Of a stretch of DNA of 37,742 nt, positions 24,348-32,584 are shown one piece after another. Position 1 is the stretch's first letter. Every line of letters starts with the position of its first letter. The notes under the pieces are model-generated. The model did no database searches. It saw nothing but the letters and a program-made list of their open reading frames with translations, and was not told the DNA's origin. This DNA is from an uncultured Allobaculum sp. (GTDB lineage Bacteria > Bacillota_I > Bacilli_A > Erysipelotrichales > Erysipelotrichaceae). The translations under genes and the position numbers were made by a program. The DNA is taken from contig CAJTVE010000026.1 in the NCBI GenBank assembly GCA_910579655.1, positions 1 through 37,742 of the forward strand. Reading direction: 5' to 3'.

Positions 24348-26933
24348 TTATTCTGTACGCAGTGCTTCGACTGGATTTTTCTTGGAGGCAATCGAAGCAG
24401 GAATCAGACCGGCGATCATGGTCAGAACCAGATTGATCGCAATCAGAATCAGGCCGCCCTGCCATGGCAGGACTGCAACATTGGCTACTCCAGTCAGGTT
24501 TTCGACAACCATGCTGATGGGAATATTCAGCAGGATTGTCAGGCCCACACCAAGAAGTCCGGCAGTTAAGCCGATAATGAACGTTTCCGCATTGAATACA
24601 TTGCGGATATCACGCTTAGAAGCCCCCATCGCCCGAAGAATACCGATCTCTTTGATGCGTTCGAGAACGGAGATGTAGGTGATGATTCCAATCATAATCG
24701 AAGAAACGATCAGGGAAATGGAAACAAAGCCCATCAGAACGTAGGAGATCATATTGATAACCGTCTGGACACCGGAAAGCATCGTACCGATTGTATCGGA
24801 ATAGGTGATGATGTTTTCTGGATGATTGTCATCTTCCTGAAGGGTGTTGTACTCCGTAATCAGATCGCCCAGTTTTTCCTTGTCATCAAAGTTTTTGGCA
24901 TACAGCTTGATGGAAGAAGGAATTTCCTTGTCCAGTATGCCTAGTGTATCCAGGTTGCTCTGGTAAGTCGCATTGGCGTTGTTGTTATAGGTGGCAATGT
25001 ATTCAAGCAGCTGCTCTTGCGGCATGGACTGCATCTGCATCATCTGTTCTGGAGTTAACGTATCCATCGAGAATTTTTCACCGTTAGAGAACTCTTTGCC
25101 GGTAAAGATGTTGATATCCGGATTGTCTTTTTGCTCTTTAACGATTTCACTTTCATCAGCCTGCTTTCCAGCCCAGTCACGCAGTTTGGAATCATAGAGA
25201 ACACCGCCCAGGGCAGTGGTGCTGACTGTCTTTTCTTTTGGCTTGACGATACCAACCACTTTAACATGAGCAGCTTTGTTTTGGATTTGCGTTTTGATGA
25301 AATCTTTATCGTCGCTGTTATCAAACCAGAGTCCATTTTCTTTGGTATATAAATCGCAATCAGGCAGGACTTCTAATTCCATGCCTAAGAAGTCTTCGTT
25401 GGTATATTCCCCTTCGCTGGAAACTTCAATTTTATCAAGCTTGCCATTCAGGACATTCTGGTAGTTGTCTGCCAGCTCATCCTGGTCGAGCATGCCTAAT
25501 GAATATAGCGCGTAATCCGTGATTTCATTGCGGGAGTTCACAGCCAGCAGAATTTCATTTTCATTGGCCGGCCAAAAACCGTCGATCAGCTCATAGTTTT
25601 CTTCACGCAGAACCTGTGAATCCGGCATCTGTACCCAGACTTCCTGATTCATTGGCGTTTTCATCCCGAAGGTAGACTGCATCTGGCCCATAGAACTCAG
25701 TCCAAGTTTATCCATCAGTCCATTTGGGGAGACTTTGACCAGACCATAGGGAGAAGCTTCGTTGTAGACACTCATCTGCATCGCATACGAGTATTCAATG
25801 GCTTTTGCGGTATCCCGAATTTCTTGGCCATCTTCGGATTCAATGTATTTCTTGAACTCAGAGAGATTGTTGGTTTTGGTGTTGGAGATTGAACTGAGAA
25901 TCGACTCAACCATTTTGGACGTCTTAATGTTTTTGTTGTCTTCCTCATTGACTTCCTGATCATCGGCCATATCCATCATGGTCGTCATCATGACTGACAT
26001 ATCCATCGTATTGTCCTTCAGATCAATCGGATAATCCGCCATCGTATCATTCTGCACCTGGTTGATATAAGCCTGCATTCCATTGGATAAGGACATGATC
26101 AGCCCGATGCCAATAATGCCAATCGATCCGGCAAATGCAGTCAAAAATGTCCTGGCTTTCTTGGTCATCAGGTTATTGAAGGAGAGGGAAAGCGCGGTCC
26201 AGAAGGACATCCCCGGCTTGGTCATCTGGCGGTTTCTGACTTCTGTTTCTTCTTCAGTTACCGGATTGGTATCAGAAAGCATCTTACCGTCTTTTAAGCG
26301 TACAATTCGGGTCGAATACTGCTCCGCCAGTTCCGGGTTATGGGTAACCATGACAACCAGTCTGTCTTTAGCAATTTCTTTAAGCAGATTCATGATCTGC
26401 ACCGAGGTTTCGGAATCCAGCGCGCCCGTTGGCTCATCGGCCAGGACAATTTCCGGATCATTCACCAGGGCTCGGGCAATGGCCACCCGCTGCATCTGGC
26501 CGCCCGACATCTGGGTTGGTTTCTTATAGATCTGATCGTGCAGACCGACTTTTTCAAGAGCCGCAATGGCTCGTTTTTTCCGTTCTTCTTTTGGAACACC
26601 GGATAAAGTCAGCGCCATTTCAACGTTTTTGAGAACAGTCTGATGCATGATCAGGTTGTAGCTCTGGAAAATAAAGCCGACCCGATGGTTACGATACGTA
26701 TCCCAGTCTTTATCTGTGTATTGCTTGGTGCTTTTGCCGTTGATGATCAGATCCCCGCTGGTGTACTGGTCCAGGCCTCCAACAATATTTAAAAACGTCG
26801 TTTTTCCACACCCGGAAGGACCGAGAATCGAAACAAATTCACAATCCCGGAAGGTGACCGACAGATCATTGACTGCTTTTACAATCTGATCGCCAGCGTA
26901 GTATTCCTTAACGATATGTTTGCATTGAAGCAT
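24348..26933 (-). CDS. ABC transporter, fused ATPase and FtsX-type permease (MacB-like)
   Basis: An 861-residue single-chain ABC protein. The ATPase domain (1-225) has Walker A GPSGCGKTT, signature MSGGQMQRVAIARAL, Walker B IVLADEPTGALDS and the H-loop VMVTHNPE. The permease part has one helix near 265-290, a large outside domain of about 400 residues, then three helices in the MacB/FtsX pattern (MISYVLMGFVSISLIVSSIM, the ERIKEIGILRAMGASKRDIR coupling segment, GLTAGLLGVGLTILLNIPIS, GGLILIAINLVLTMIAGLIP). Such proteins act mechanically at the envelope and often export or resist peptides. ATG 26933 follows AAAGGAT; an in-frame start 17 codons upstream is less likely. No sensor pair adjoins it. 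Confidence 0.92.
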   Translation of the reverse strand: MLQCKHIVKEYYAGDQIVKAVNDLSVTFRDCEFVSILGPSGCGKTTFLNIVGGLDQYTSGDLIINGKSTKQYTDKDWDTYRNHRVGFIFQSYNLIMHQTVLKNVEMALTLSGVPKEERKKRAIAALEKVGLHDQIYKKPTQMSGGQMQRVAIARALVNDPEIVLADEPTGALDSETSVQIMNLLKEIAKDRLVVMVTHNPELAEQYSTRIVRLKDGKMLSDTNPVTEEETEVRNRQMTKPGMSFWTALSLSFNNLMTKKARTFLTAFAGSIGIIGIGLIMSLSNGMQAYINQVQNDTMADYPIDLKDNTMDMSVMMTTMMDMADDQEVNEEDNKNIKTSKMVESILSSISNTKTNNLSEFKKYIESEDGQEIRDTAKAIEYSYAMQMSVYNEASPYGLVKVSPNGLMDKLGLSSMGQMQSTFGMKTPMNQEVWVQMPDSQVLREENYELIDGFWPANENEILLAVNSRNEITDYALYSLGMLDQDELADNYQNVLNGKLDKIEVSSEGEYTNEDFLGMELEVLPDCDLYTKENGLWFDNSDDKDFIKTQIQNKAAHVKVVGIVKPKEKTVSTTALGGVLYDSKLRDWAGKQADESEIVKEQKDNPDINIFTGKEFSNGEKFSMDTLTPEQMMQMQSMPQEQLLEYIATYNNNANATYQSNLDTLGILDKEIPSSIKLYAKNFDDKEKLGDLITEYNTLQEDDNHPENIITYSDTIGTMLSGVQTVINMISYVLMGFVSISLIVSSIMIGIITYISVLERIKEIGILRAMGASKRDIRNVFNAETFIIGLTAGLLGVGLTILLNIPISMVVENLTGVANVAVLPWQGGLILIAINLVLTMIAGLIPASIASKKNPVEALRTE

Positions 26934-27399
26934 AGAGTATCCTTTCTGCAGATTTGCTGATGAATTCAGAGTAGCGGATTTCATGCTGACTGTCTTTGAT
27001 TTCGATTGATATCCACACGATTTCCATGACCAGACTTCAATAAGAATCGGGCTGAATTTTCTTTGGATCCATCACAAACTGCCTTGAACGAAAACAATTG
27101 TATCAGAACTGCAATTACAGCTGGCTTGATTCGTCAAGGCGTAAGGCGATCTGAAACACAATGGAATTTCTTGAATCGAAATGTAGATTTTGCGTCATGT
27201 TTACCATACTTGTTCAAAGAAAACGGCTTGAGACAAGCAAATGGAAAACGTTTCCTATTAAAAATTCTCCTGAAAACCGCCGAATTTAGGGGCGCTGAAT
27301 AATCCGGCAGGATTTGGGATTCTTAACTGTTGTCGGATATGAGACTTCGATGATCTTCAGGAAGAAATAGCCTTCACCTCATCCCCATAGGCCTGCCTT
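26934..27399. other. Intergenic region upstream of the ABC transporter gene
   Basis: It must contain the ABC promoter. A 79-codon open frame at 27063-27302 has no ribosome site and no recognised family; not called. Confidence 0.5.
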
Positions 27400-27638
27400 T
27401 GTACGGTTTTGATCTTGTTGTTGGCTCCTTGTATCCGTCTGGTAAGCCATAAGGAACAGTTTGAGACTTCGATCCCATCGGGCACAATGATGCTGGCGAT
27501 TTTTACAGCACTTGCCCAGTTGGATTTGAAAGGGAAATCGCGCTGGCCAAGCAGAAAAGAAAGAGGGAATTGCCATGCAAAGGGAAAGGAATTTACAAAG
27601 GACGGAAGAAAACGGAAATAACCGCGGATCGGATTTAG
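27400..27638 (+). pseudogene. Serine recombinase (resolvase/invertase) C-terminal relic, frameshifted
   Basis: Two frames together spell the end of a resolvase catalytic domain. The first reads KEQFETSIPSGTMMLAIFTALAQ up to about 27519, matching the conserved T-P-T-G-K-M-M...A-L-A-Q stretch. The second picks up at 27525 as FEREIALAKQKRKR...KGIYKGRKKTE and stops at TAG 27636-27638. Restoring one T in the run at 27525-27527 would give continuous ALAQLDFEREIALAK. No N-terminal catalytic serine region is visible, so this is a remnant of a mobile element. Confidence 0.65.
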
Positions 27639-27945
27639 GCAATGAAAAATGGGCAGATAAGGAAATCTCACTGGAAACTGTACTCAGATTCTGCAATGAG
27701 CCCAGCGCATCGTTTTTCCGTGTGTGTCGTGTGTAAGGAGAACGAATTTTCGAGAAGAACGAAGAAATAGCTGTTAATAAAGAAAGATCCAAAATCAGGG
27801 CGCCAATACGAGGTCATAAGGCAGTGTTCAATAGTTTTGTTTTACCACAGTTTCTGTTTTGCTTAATGTCCGCGCATAAAAGCAGCTATAATAATTGAAA
27901 ACACAAAGCAAATTTCAGCGCTGAAATGAGAAAGGAAATTGATCT
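27639..27945 (+). promoter_or_regulatory. Upstream region of the large lipoprotein gene
   Basis: 307 bp after the recombinase relic. A good -10 box TATAAT lies at 27887-27892; the only TTG-type -35 box (TTGCTT 27859-27864) is 22 bases away, too far for a normal promoter. No operator was recognised. Confidence 0.4.
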
Positions 27946-29529
27946 ATGAGTAAAAGAACCAGAGACCAGATTACAGCAGGCGCACTGGCACTCCTGCTGA
28001 GTCTGGGACCTGTCGGCTGCAGCATAGCGGACAGTTCAGGATCCACCACTGCTTCACAAAGTACGGTTTCCGGATCCGATCAGACGAATGGAGTGGGTAT
28101 GAGCGGCAGACTTGCGTATGCGTCTATTGACCATAATCTCAAAGCCCTATATCAAAATCAGTCAAAATCTATAAAGGCTGTCTGGAGCTTTGATGAGCTG
28201 AAACAGGCAGTAGACCAGGCCAGTCAGGAAGATGCTGATGGCAATGATGAGTTCTTAACTGTTCAGGTTTATCAGAACCTGACATCAGAGAATTCGGGTG
28301 GTGAAGACATTGTGGTTGAAGGACCAGTCGATATTTATCTCACCTCCGGCAGTCTGTGGAACCTTCCAGAGGTACTGGAAGAGAAAGAGTGGATTGTTGC
28401 AGAGTTGCTGGAAAACTGCAAAGACGATCCTGCCAGACTCCAGCAGCTGGTGGCAACATACGGAATTCGTTTTTTTGATCCACTGGATGACGTCACAGAA
28501 GTTATTGTGAAAACACCCGAAGAACTTTCAAATCTGATTGAAACCCTGAAGTTGATGTCCTTTAAGTCTCAAAAGACAGGAGACATTACCATTACGCTGG
28601 AAAATGAACCCACAGATGACCAGATCGTACAGGAAATTGCAAGAACCATTCAGGCAATGGATGCTCTGGATGTTTCCTATGCAGACCTTTGTGCAGAAAC
28701 CGTAAAACGAATAGAAGCCTCGAAGGGAACGATGAACAAGACGATTGATAACGTTCACTTTACTGTTCAGGATGGCGGAGCACTATGGTTTTATGACATA
28801 AACCTGACCGCTCCCGAACACCAGACGCTCGCTTCGGTAAATGGGGGATATTTTGGAGCGGCTCTTGATGGATCCATTGCGGATAAAAAAGAGACAATTA
28901 CGGGATCGCCGGTTCTGATCGAACTAAATGCCGACAGTAAATTTGGCAGTTCGACTGCTCTTTGTGGCCGCTGGTCAGGGAAAGTTGTCATACAACAGGG
29001 AAATCAGATGCCTGGACCTGATAACTGCGTTCTTGCAACGGATCCAGTTGAGATAACTGTTCAAAATCAAGACAACAGCCAGTCTGTTTATTCCGTTCTG
29101 GTCCCTGATTGGTATGAATTTGGTGACCTTCCTGTTTCCAGTAAGGCTTTTTCATCGTTGCTGAACAGTCAGCCTGATGAGATTCTTGCAGCCTCTTTCT
29201 GGACAAGATGCTATAGTGATCCTGCAATGTGCTCTTCTGTCTTTACGATCCGCTCAGATTTTTTTGACAGTGACAAGCCAGAGGATTACAGAATCTGCTA
29301 TCTGTCCATTCCCCGGCATTTAGGACCGTTTACAGACAACGAAGAGATTACCTCACAAGTTGACGCAACGATTCAGATTATGGAGCTGACTCCCCAAAAG
29401 ATTTCAAAAAAAGATTCGGAATATGAAATGGTCATCGAACTGCCTGTTGACAAGGACAATTCATCTGACGAAAAATCCGATTCTGTTCAACAGCAGTTCT
29501 ATGTTGCGATCTTCAGAAGCAATCACTAA
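27946..29529 (+). CDS. Large secreted lipoprotein of unknown function
   Basis: A 527-residue protein. The signal ends in GPVGC with a lipobox cysteine near residue 25, followed by a Ser/Thr-rich linker (about 28-50), so it is probably tethered outside the cell. Two stretches have the same outline (SFDELKQAVDQA...DEFLTVQVY near 66-90; TPEELSNLIETLKL...GDITITLENEPT near 190-220), suggesting a duplicated domain. Later parts are beta-rich with VNGGYFGAALDGS. No catalytic motif or named family is recognised. GAAAGGAAAT precedes the ATG. It stands alone. Confidence 0.78.
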   Translation: MSKRTRDQITAGALALLLSLGPVGCSIADSSGSTTASQSTVSGSDQTNGVGMSGRLAYASIDHNLKALYQNQSKSIKAVWSFDELKQAVDQASQEDADGNDEFLTVQVYQNLTSENSGGEDIVVEGPVDIYLTSGSLWNLPEVLEEKEWIVAELLENCKDDPARLQQLVATYGIRFFDPLDDVTEVIVKTPEELSNLIETLKLMSFKSQKTGDITITLENEPTDDQIVQEIARTIQAMDALDVSYADLCAETVKRIEASKGTMNKTIDNVHFTVQDGGALWFYDINLTAPEHQTLASVNGGYFGAALDGSIADKKETITGSPVLIELNADSKFGSSTALCGRWSGKVVIQQGNQMPGPDNCVLATDPVEITVQNQDNSQSVYSVLVPDWYEFGDLPVSSKAFSSLLNSQPDEILAASFWTRCYSDPAMCSSVFTIRSDFFDSDKPEDYRICYLSIPRHLGPFTDNEEITSQVDATIQIMELTPQKISKKDSEYEMVIELPVDKDNSSDEKSDSVQQQFYVAIFRSNH

Positions 29530-29553
29530 AAAACTGTAGAGGACTTATTGCTT

Positions 29554-29567
29554 TCATGAATTCATGA
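29554..29567. repeat. Perfect 14-bp palindrome after the lipoprotein gene
   Basis: TCATGAATTCATGA, 25 bp after the lipoprotein stop. No T-run follows, so it is not a normal terminator. Function unknown. Confidence 0.5.
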
Positions 29568-29729
29568 GTTTTACAGACCAAGGCCGAAAAGCTGCCAAAT
29601 AAGGTCGATTATCCCCAAGAAATCCAGTTTCGTGCAGCCCGTCCATCCAATTGCAGGAAGACAGATAATCCATCAATATCTGTTGCCAAATTACGAATGT
29701 TGAATCCAGAAAGAAAGGAATCCAATAAT

Positions 29730-30239
29730 ATGCAGTCAGAAATTATTGTGGTCAGTGATACTCACAGGTTCAACGGATATTTAACAGATTTGGAAAAAGC
29801 CTATCCACAGGCAGATCTTTATCTTCATCTGGGAGATCTTCAGGATGACCCCTCCCGCTTTCCAAAATGGAAGTTTGTAAGAGGAAATACTGATGACTTT
29901 TTTCCTGGTCAGCTGATGCCGTCTATGAGAGTAGTGGAAAAGGATGGTATCCGCATTCTGATGACTCACTCCCACAAGTTTTCGCAGTCCAGTTTGAAAG
30001 AAGAACTGGTTCGACTGGCACAAGAAAACAGCTGCTCAGTTGTTTTATATGGCCATACTCATGTTCCAGCCATGAAAAAAGAACAGGGAATCTGGACGAT
30101 CAATCCTGGCAGTCCATCTATTCCCCGAAACCAGAGCCAGCCCTCTTATGCAAGAATTTTGATCGAAGATGGAGAAGTAAAACCTGAACTGATCAGGCAA
30201 GAAAATTGGCCGTTTAAGCGAATCAGTCGTACTGAATAA
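29730..30239 (+). CDS. YfcE/MJ0936-family metallophosphoesterase
   Basis: A 169-residue cytoplasmic phosphodiesterase. All metal-binding motifs are present: VVSDTHRF near the N-terminus, LHLGDLQDD, VRGNTDDF, LMTHSHKF and YGHTHVPAM, followed by NPGSPSIPRNQ. This is the small single-domain YfcE group, whose members cleave model phosphodiesters; natural substrates are mostly unknown. ATG 29730 follows AAAGGAAT; an in-frame start 11 codons upstream is less likely. It is a single gene with a strong terminator. Confidence 0.93.
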   Translation: MQSEIIVVSDTHRFNGYLTDLEKAYPQADLYLHLGDLQDDPSRFPKWKFVRGNTDDFFPGQLMPSMRVVEKDGIRILMTHSHKFSQSSLKEELVRLAQENSCSVVLYGHTHVPAMKKEQGIWTINPGSPSIPRNQSQPSYARILIEDGEVKPELIRQENWPFKRISRTE

Positions 30240-30268
30240 TTGATTCAATTGGTCTTCCATACAAAAAC

Positions 30269-30326
30269 AGGACGAACCCAAATGATATTAACCAGTTAAT
30301 ATTTGATATGGGATTCGTCCTTTTTA
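30269..30326 (+). terminator. Terminator of the phosphoesterase gene
   Basis: AGGACGAACCCA (30269-30280) pairs with TGGGATTCGTCCT (30309-30321) with one bulge; an inner ATATTAA/TTAATAT stem extends the hairpin. A T-run follows to 30325. Confidence 0.85.
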
Positions 30327-30607
30327 GAAGCTGGCCTATCAGCTCCGTTCATGTATTTTTTCTCTGCTCAGGCTTGGGCGAGAGGTCCTTTACAGCGCAT
30401 CCTCTTGCTCCTGAACCTCTGAAAACCGCCTTCAATCTAAAAAATGAGTCGTTAACAGTTGGCTGAAGGCGCAGCTGTTGACCAGGGGAAGGCCGCTATA
30501 AAGAACCGCTTCGAAAACTTACGTTCACTCATTGAATCAATTAGTTTGGTATCCATCAAGCAATTGTGGATATCTATTTTCCTCCAGATAACTGGAATCG
30601 GTTCGAT
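30327..30607. other. Intergenic region between converging genes
   Basis: No gene or clear signal. No obvious terminator for the ATPase gene that ends at 30608 is visible. Confidence 0.5.
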
Positions 30608-31822
30608 TTATGTCCAGGATTCTGCCAGTAAAAAATCCCGAATATTCCAGTGGTGATAGCCATTTCTTGAAAAATCCAGTTCATCCATCGAAACGACGAA
30701 CTTGGGAAAGTTGTCATGAATTTCATTGAATACTCCAAATTCCCGTTCGATCGTTTGAGGGGAAGCCAGAAGATAGGAAACCTGGATGTATAGTTTTTCG
30801 CCGCCTTTGGTCCCAATGAAATCGACTTCTTGCGCTCCAACTTTACCAATCCGCACCTCATATCCACGGCGTTTCATTTCCAGAAAAACCAGATTTTCCA
30901 GAACCAGCTGAATATCCCGCTGATTGCTTTCAAGGATCGCTTCCCGAATTCCATGATCGGCCAGGTAATACTTTTCCATTGTTTTTAAAACTTTTTTCCC
31001 CTGCAAGTCAGCTCTTGGAACTTTATAGATCAAAAACGCTTCACAGCAGTACTCAAGATAATTCAAAACTGATGTGGAGGAAACAGACCGATTTTCGTTT
31101 TTTAAGAACTTGGAGATTGAAGCCGCTGTAATGGTGTTTCCAGCATTGGACATCACAAATCCTAAAATTCGATTGAGAAGATCCGCATCGCGGATGTTGT
31201 TTCGCCTGATAATATCCCGCAATTGAACAGAATTATAGATCTCTTGCAAGTATTGACGGCAGGGATCCTTATTGTACTGAAGATTGGAGAGGTAGGGCAT
31301 TCCACCGAAATGAAGGTACTGGCTGAAACATTCTTTTTCATCACTTTCGGGATGAAGCGTCTGGTACAACTCCATAAATTCCCGAAACGAAAATGGATAG
31401 ACGGTAATTTCAATATATCGTCCTGCAAGATAGGTAGCTAACTCACCGGATAAAAGTCTTGCATTCGAGCCGGTAATATAGATATCACAGTTTAGTTCTA
31501 CTCGAAACGAATTAATGCAGCGTTCCCAGCCCTGAACTTCTTGAATTTCGTCAAAAAACAAATAAACCTTTTTTCCAATTTTTGAGGCTTTGTCTTTAAC
31601 TTCCTTATGCAGCTCCAGAAAATTCAGCAGGTGGTAATTGGATAAATCTTCAAAATTCAGATAAATCATCTGCTCTGAACTGACTCCTCTTTCAATCAGT
31701 TCCTGCTGAATCTGTAAGAGTAAAACCGATTTCCCGGCTCGCCGAATTCCCGTCAGTACTTTGACAAGGTCTGAATCTATAAATGGTCGAATTTGTTGGA
31801 GATACAAAGTCCTTTGGATCAT
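30608..31822 (-). CDS. COG1373 ATPase (AAA_14 with DUF4143)
   Basis: A 404-residue protein of normal family length. The P-loop is LTGIRRAGKSVLLLQIQQEL, Walker B is KVYLFFDEIQEVQGWE and the sensor segment is DIYITGSNARLLSGELATYL. The C-terminal DUF4143 part has the winged-helix-like AASISKFLKNENRSVSSTSV and a nuclease-like KVGAQEVDFIGTKGGEKLYI. These ATPases are common in Bacteroidota and Bacillota, often near mobile DNA, and their role is unknown. ATG 31820-31822 follows AAGGAG; the frame stays open 106 codons upstream, but that stretch holds the three palindromes and is unlikely to be coding. Confidence 0.92.
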   Translation of the reverse strand: MIQRTLYLQQIRPFIDSDLVKVLTGIRRAGKSVLLLQIQQELIERGVSSEQMIYLNFEDLSNYHLLNFLELHKEVKDKASKIGKKVYLFFDEIQEVQGWERCINSFRVELNCDIYITGSNARLLSGELATYLAGRYIEITVYPFSFREFMELYQTLHPESDEKECFSQYLHFGGMPYLSNLQYNKDPCRQYLQEIYNSVQLRDIIRRNNIRDADLLNRILGFVMSNAGNTITAASISKFLKNENRSVSSTSVLNYLEYCCEAFLIYKVPRADLQGKKVLKTMEKYYLADHGIREAILESNQRDIQLVLENLVFLEMKRRGYEVRIGKVGAQEVDFIGTKGGEKLYIQVSYLLASPQTIEREFGVFNEIHDNFPKFVVSMDELDFSRNGYHHWNIRDFLLAESWT

Positions 31823-31854
31823 ATTTTCTCCTTCTTGCAAATCTGCTTCATTAA

Positions 31855-31948
31855 ATCCATTGTAATGGATAAATTTGAACATCTGTTGATCAAAATCCAT
31901 TACAATGGATTTTGATCCGATGTTACACACTTTTTCCATCATAATGGA
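31855..31948. promoter_or_regulatory. Three phased palindromes upstream of the COG1373 ATPase gene
   Basis: TCCAT-N4-ATGGA occurs three times: inside 31855-31870 (core TCCATTGTAATGGA), 31896-31909 (core TCCATTACAATGGA) and 31935-31948 (core TCCATCATAATGGA). Centres are about 40 and 39 bp apart, close to four helix turns. The middle copy extends to a perfect palindrome of 14-bp arms (31888-31917). They lie 33-126 bp before the ATPase start. This looks like a multi-site operator for cooperative binding. Confidence 0.7.
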
Positions 31949-32145
31949 TTTTAAATTTATGGAATTCTCGAAAAAAGAAGCGAGTCTGACCTTCTGTTTC
32001 AAGTCCAGACCGCTTCTTTCGGATATCCACAATTCATTTTGGAGGAGTCTGTCAGCTGCCTGCAATGATGAAAACCGCTTAAATTGGACCATATGAATAC
32101 AGTTGAATACAGTTTTAATTGGCATTCTGTGTTTTTGCATTCAAG

Positions 32146-32191
32146 ACAGGCCGAAATACTCACAGCAGATGATGATTCCGGCCTGTTTTTT
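32146..32191 (+). terminator. Intrinsic terminator on the + strand, no gene upstream
   Basis: ACAGGCCG (32146-32153) pairs perfectly with CGGCCTGT (32179-32186), followed by six Ts. No + gene precedes it, so a short + transcript divergent from the ATPase gene is possible. Confidence 0.7.
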
Positions 32192-32218
32192 GAATTGGTC
32201 TTTCACTTTGATTCCTTA

Positions 32219-32258
32219 TTCTGTTTGGTCATGCGCCGTTCTGTTTAGCCATGCGCCG
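32219..32258. repeat. 20-bp tandem repeat, two copies
   Basis: Unit TTCTGTTTGGTCATGCGCCG (32219-32238), then a copy with 18 of 20 bases identical (32239-32258). Lies in the gap between the ATPase and C39 genes. Confidence 0.85.
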
Positions 32259-32435
32259 ATATTTGCCGTAATCGGGCTTTGTTTTCATTCAACAGGCCAG
32301 ATCCACTCCTCCAAGAAATGCTCTGTATCCACCTTCCTCTTCCTGAATACCAACCATCTTGTCTGGCCAAAAAGGATTGATGGCATCTTCTCGAAACGCC
32401 ATAACCCAGCATGGACCGCTCTGTCTGGAACTTAA
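32259..32435. other. Rest of the gap upstream of the C39-gene terminator
   Basis: No ribosome site or recognised protein; nothing seen. Confidence 0.5.
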
Positions 32436-32467
32436 AAAGGACACTGTTTTTACTGGCAGTGTCCTTT
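32436..32467 (-). terminator. Terminator of the C39-peptidase gene
   Basis: AAAGGACACTG (32436-32446) pairs perfectly with CAGTGTCCTTT (32457-32467). On the minus strand five Ts follow the stem. It lies about 120 bp past the gene end. Confidence 0.85.
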
Positions 32468-32584
32468 AATGGTTAGAGTTATCGGTCGTTTCTGAGATCT
32501 GCAGGACCCGCAGGAATTCATGCTGCAAAAACGATAGCTGATTCTGTCATCGGCCTAAAGAGCAGAGACTCCTTTGGATAGAGT

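Noticed and set aside
31823..32140. N-terminal extension of the COG1373 ATPase by 106 codons
   Set aside because: The ATG at 31822 has an excellent ribosome site and matches the normal family start; the upstream frame crosses the palindromes.
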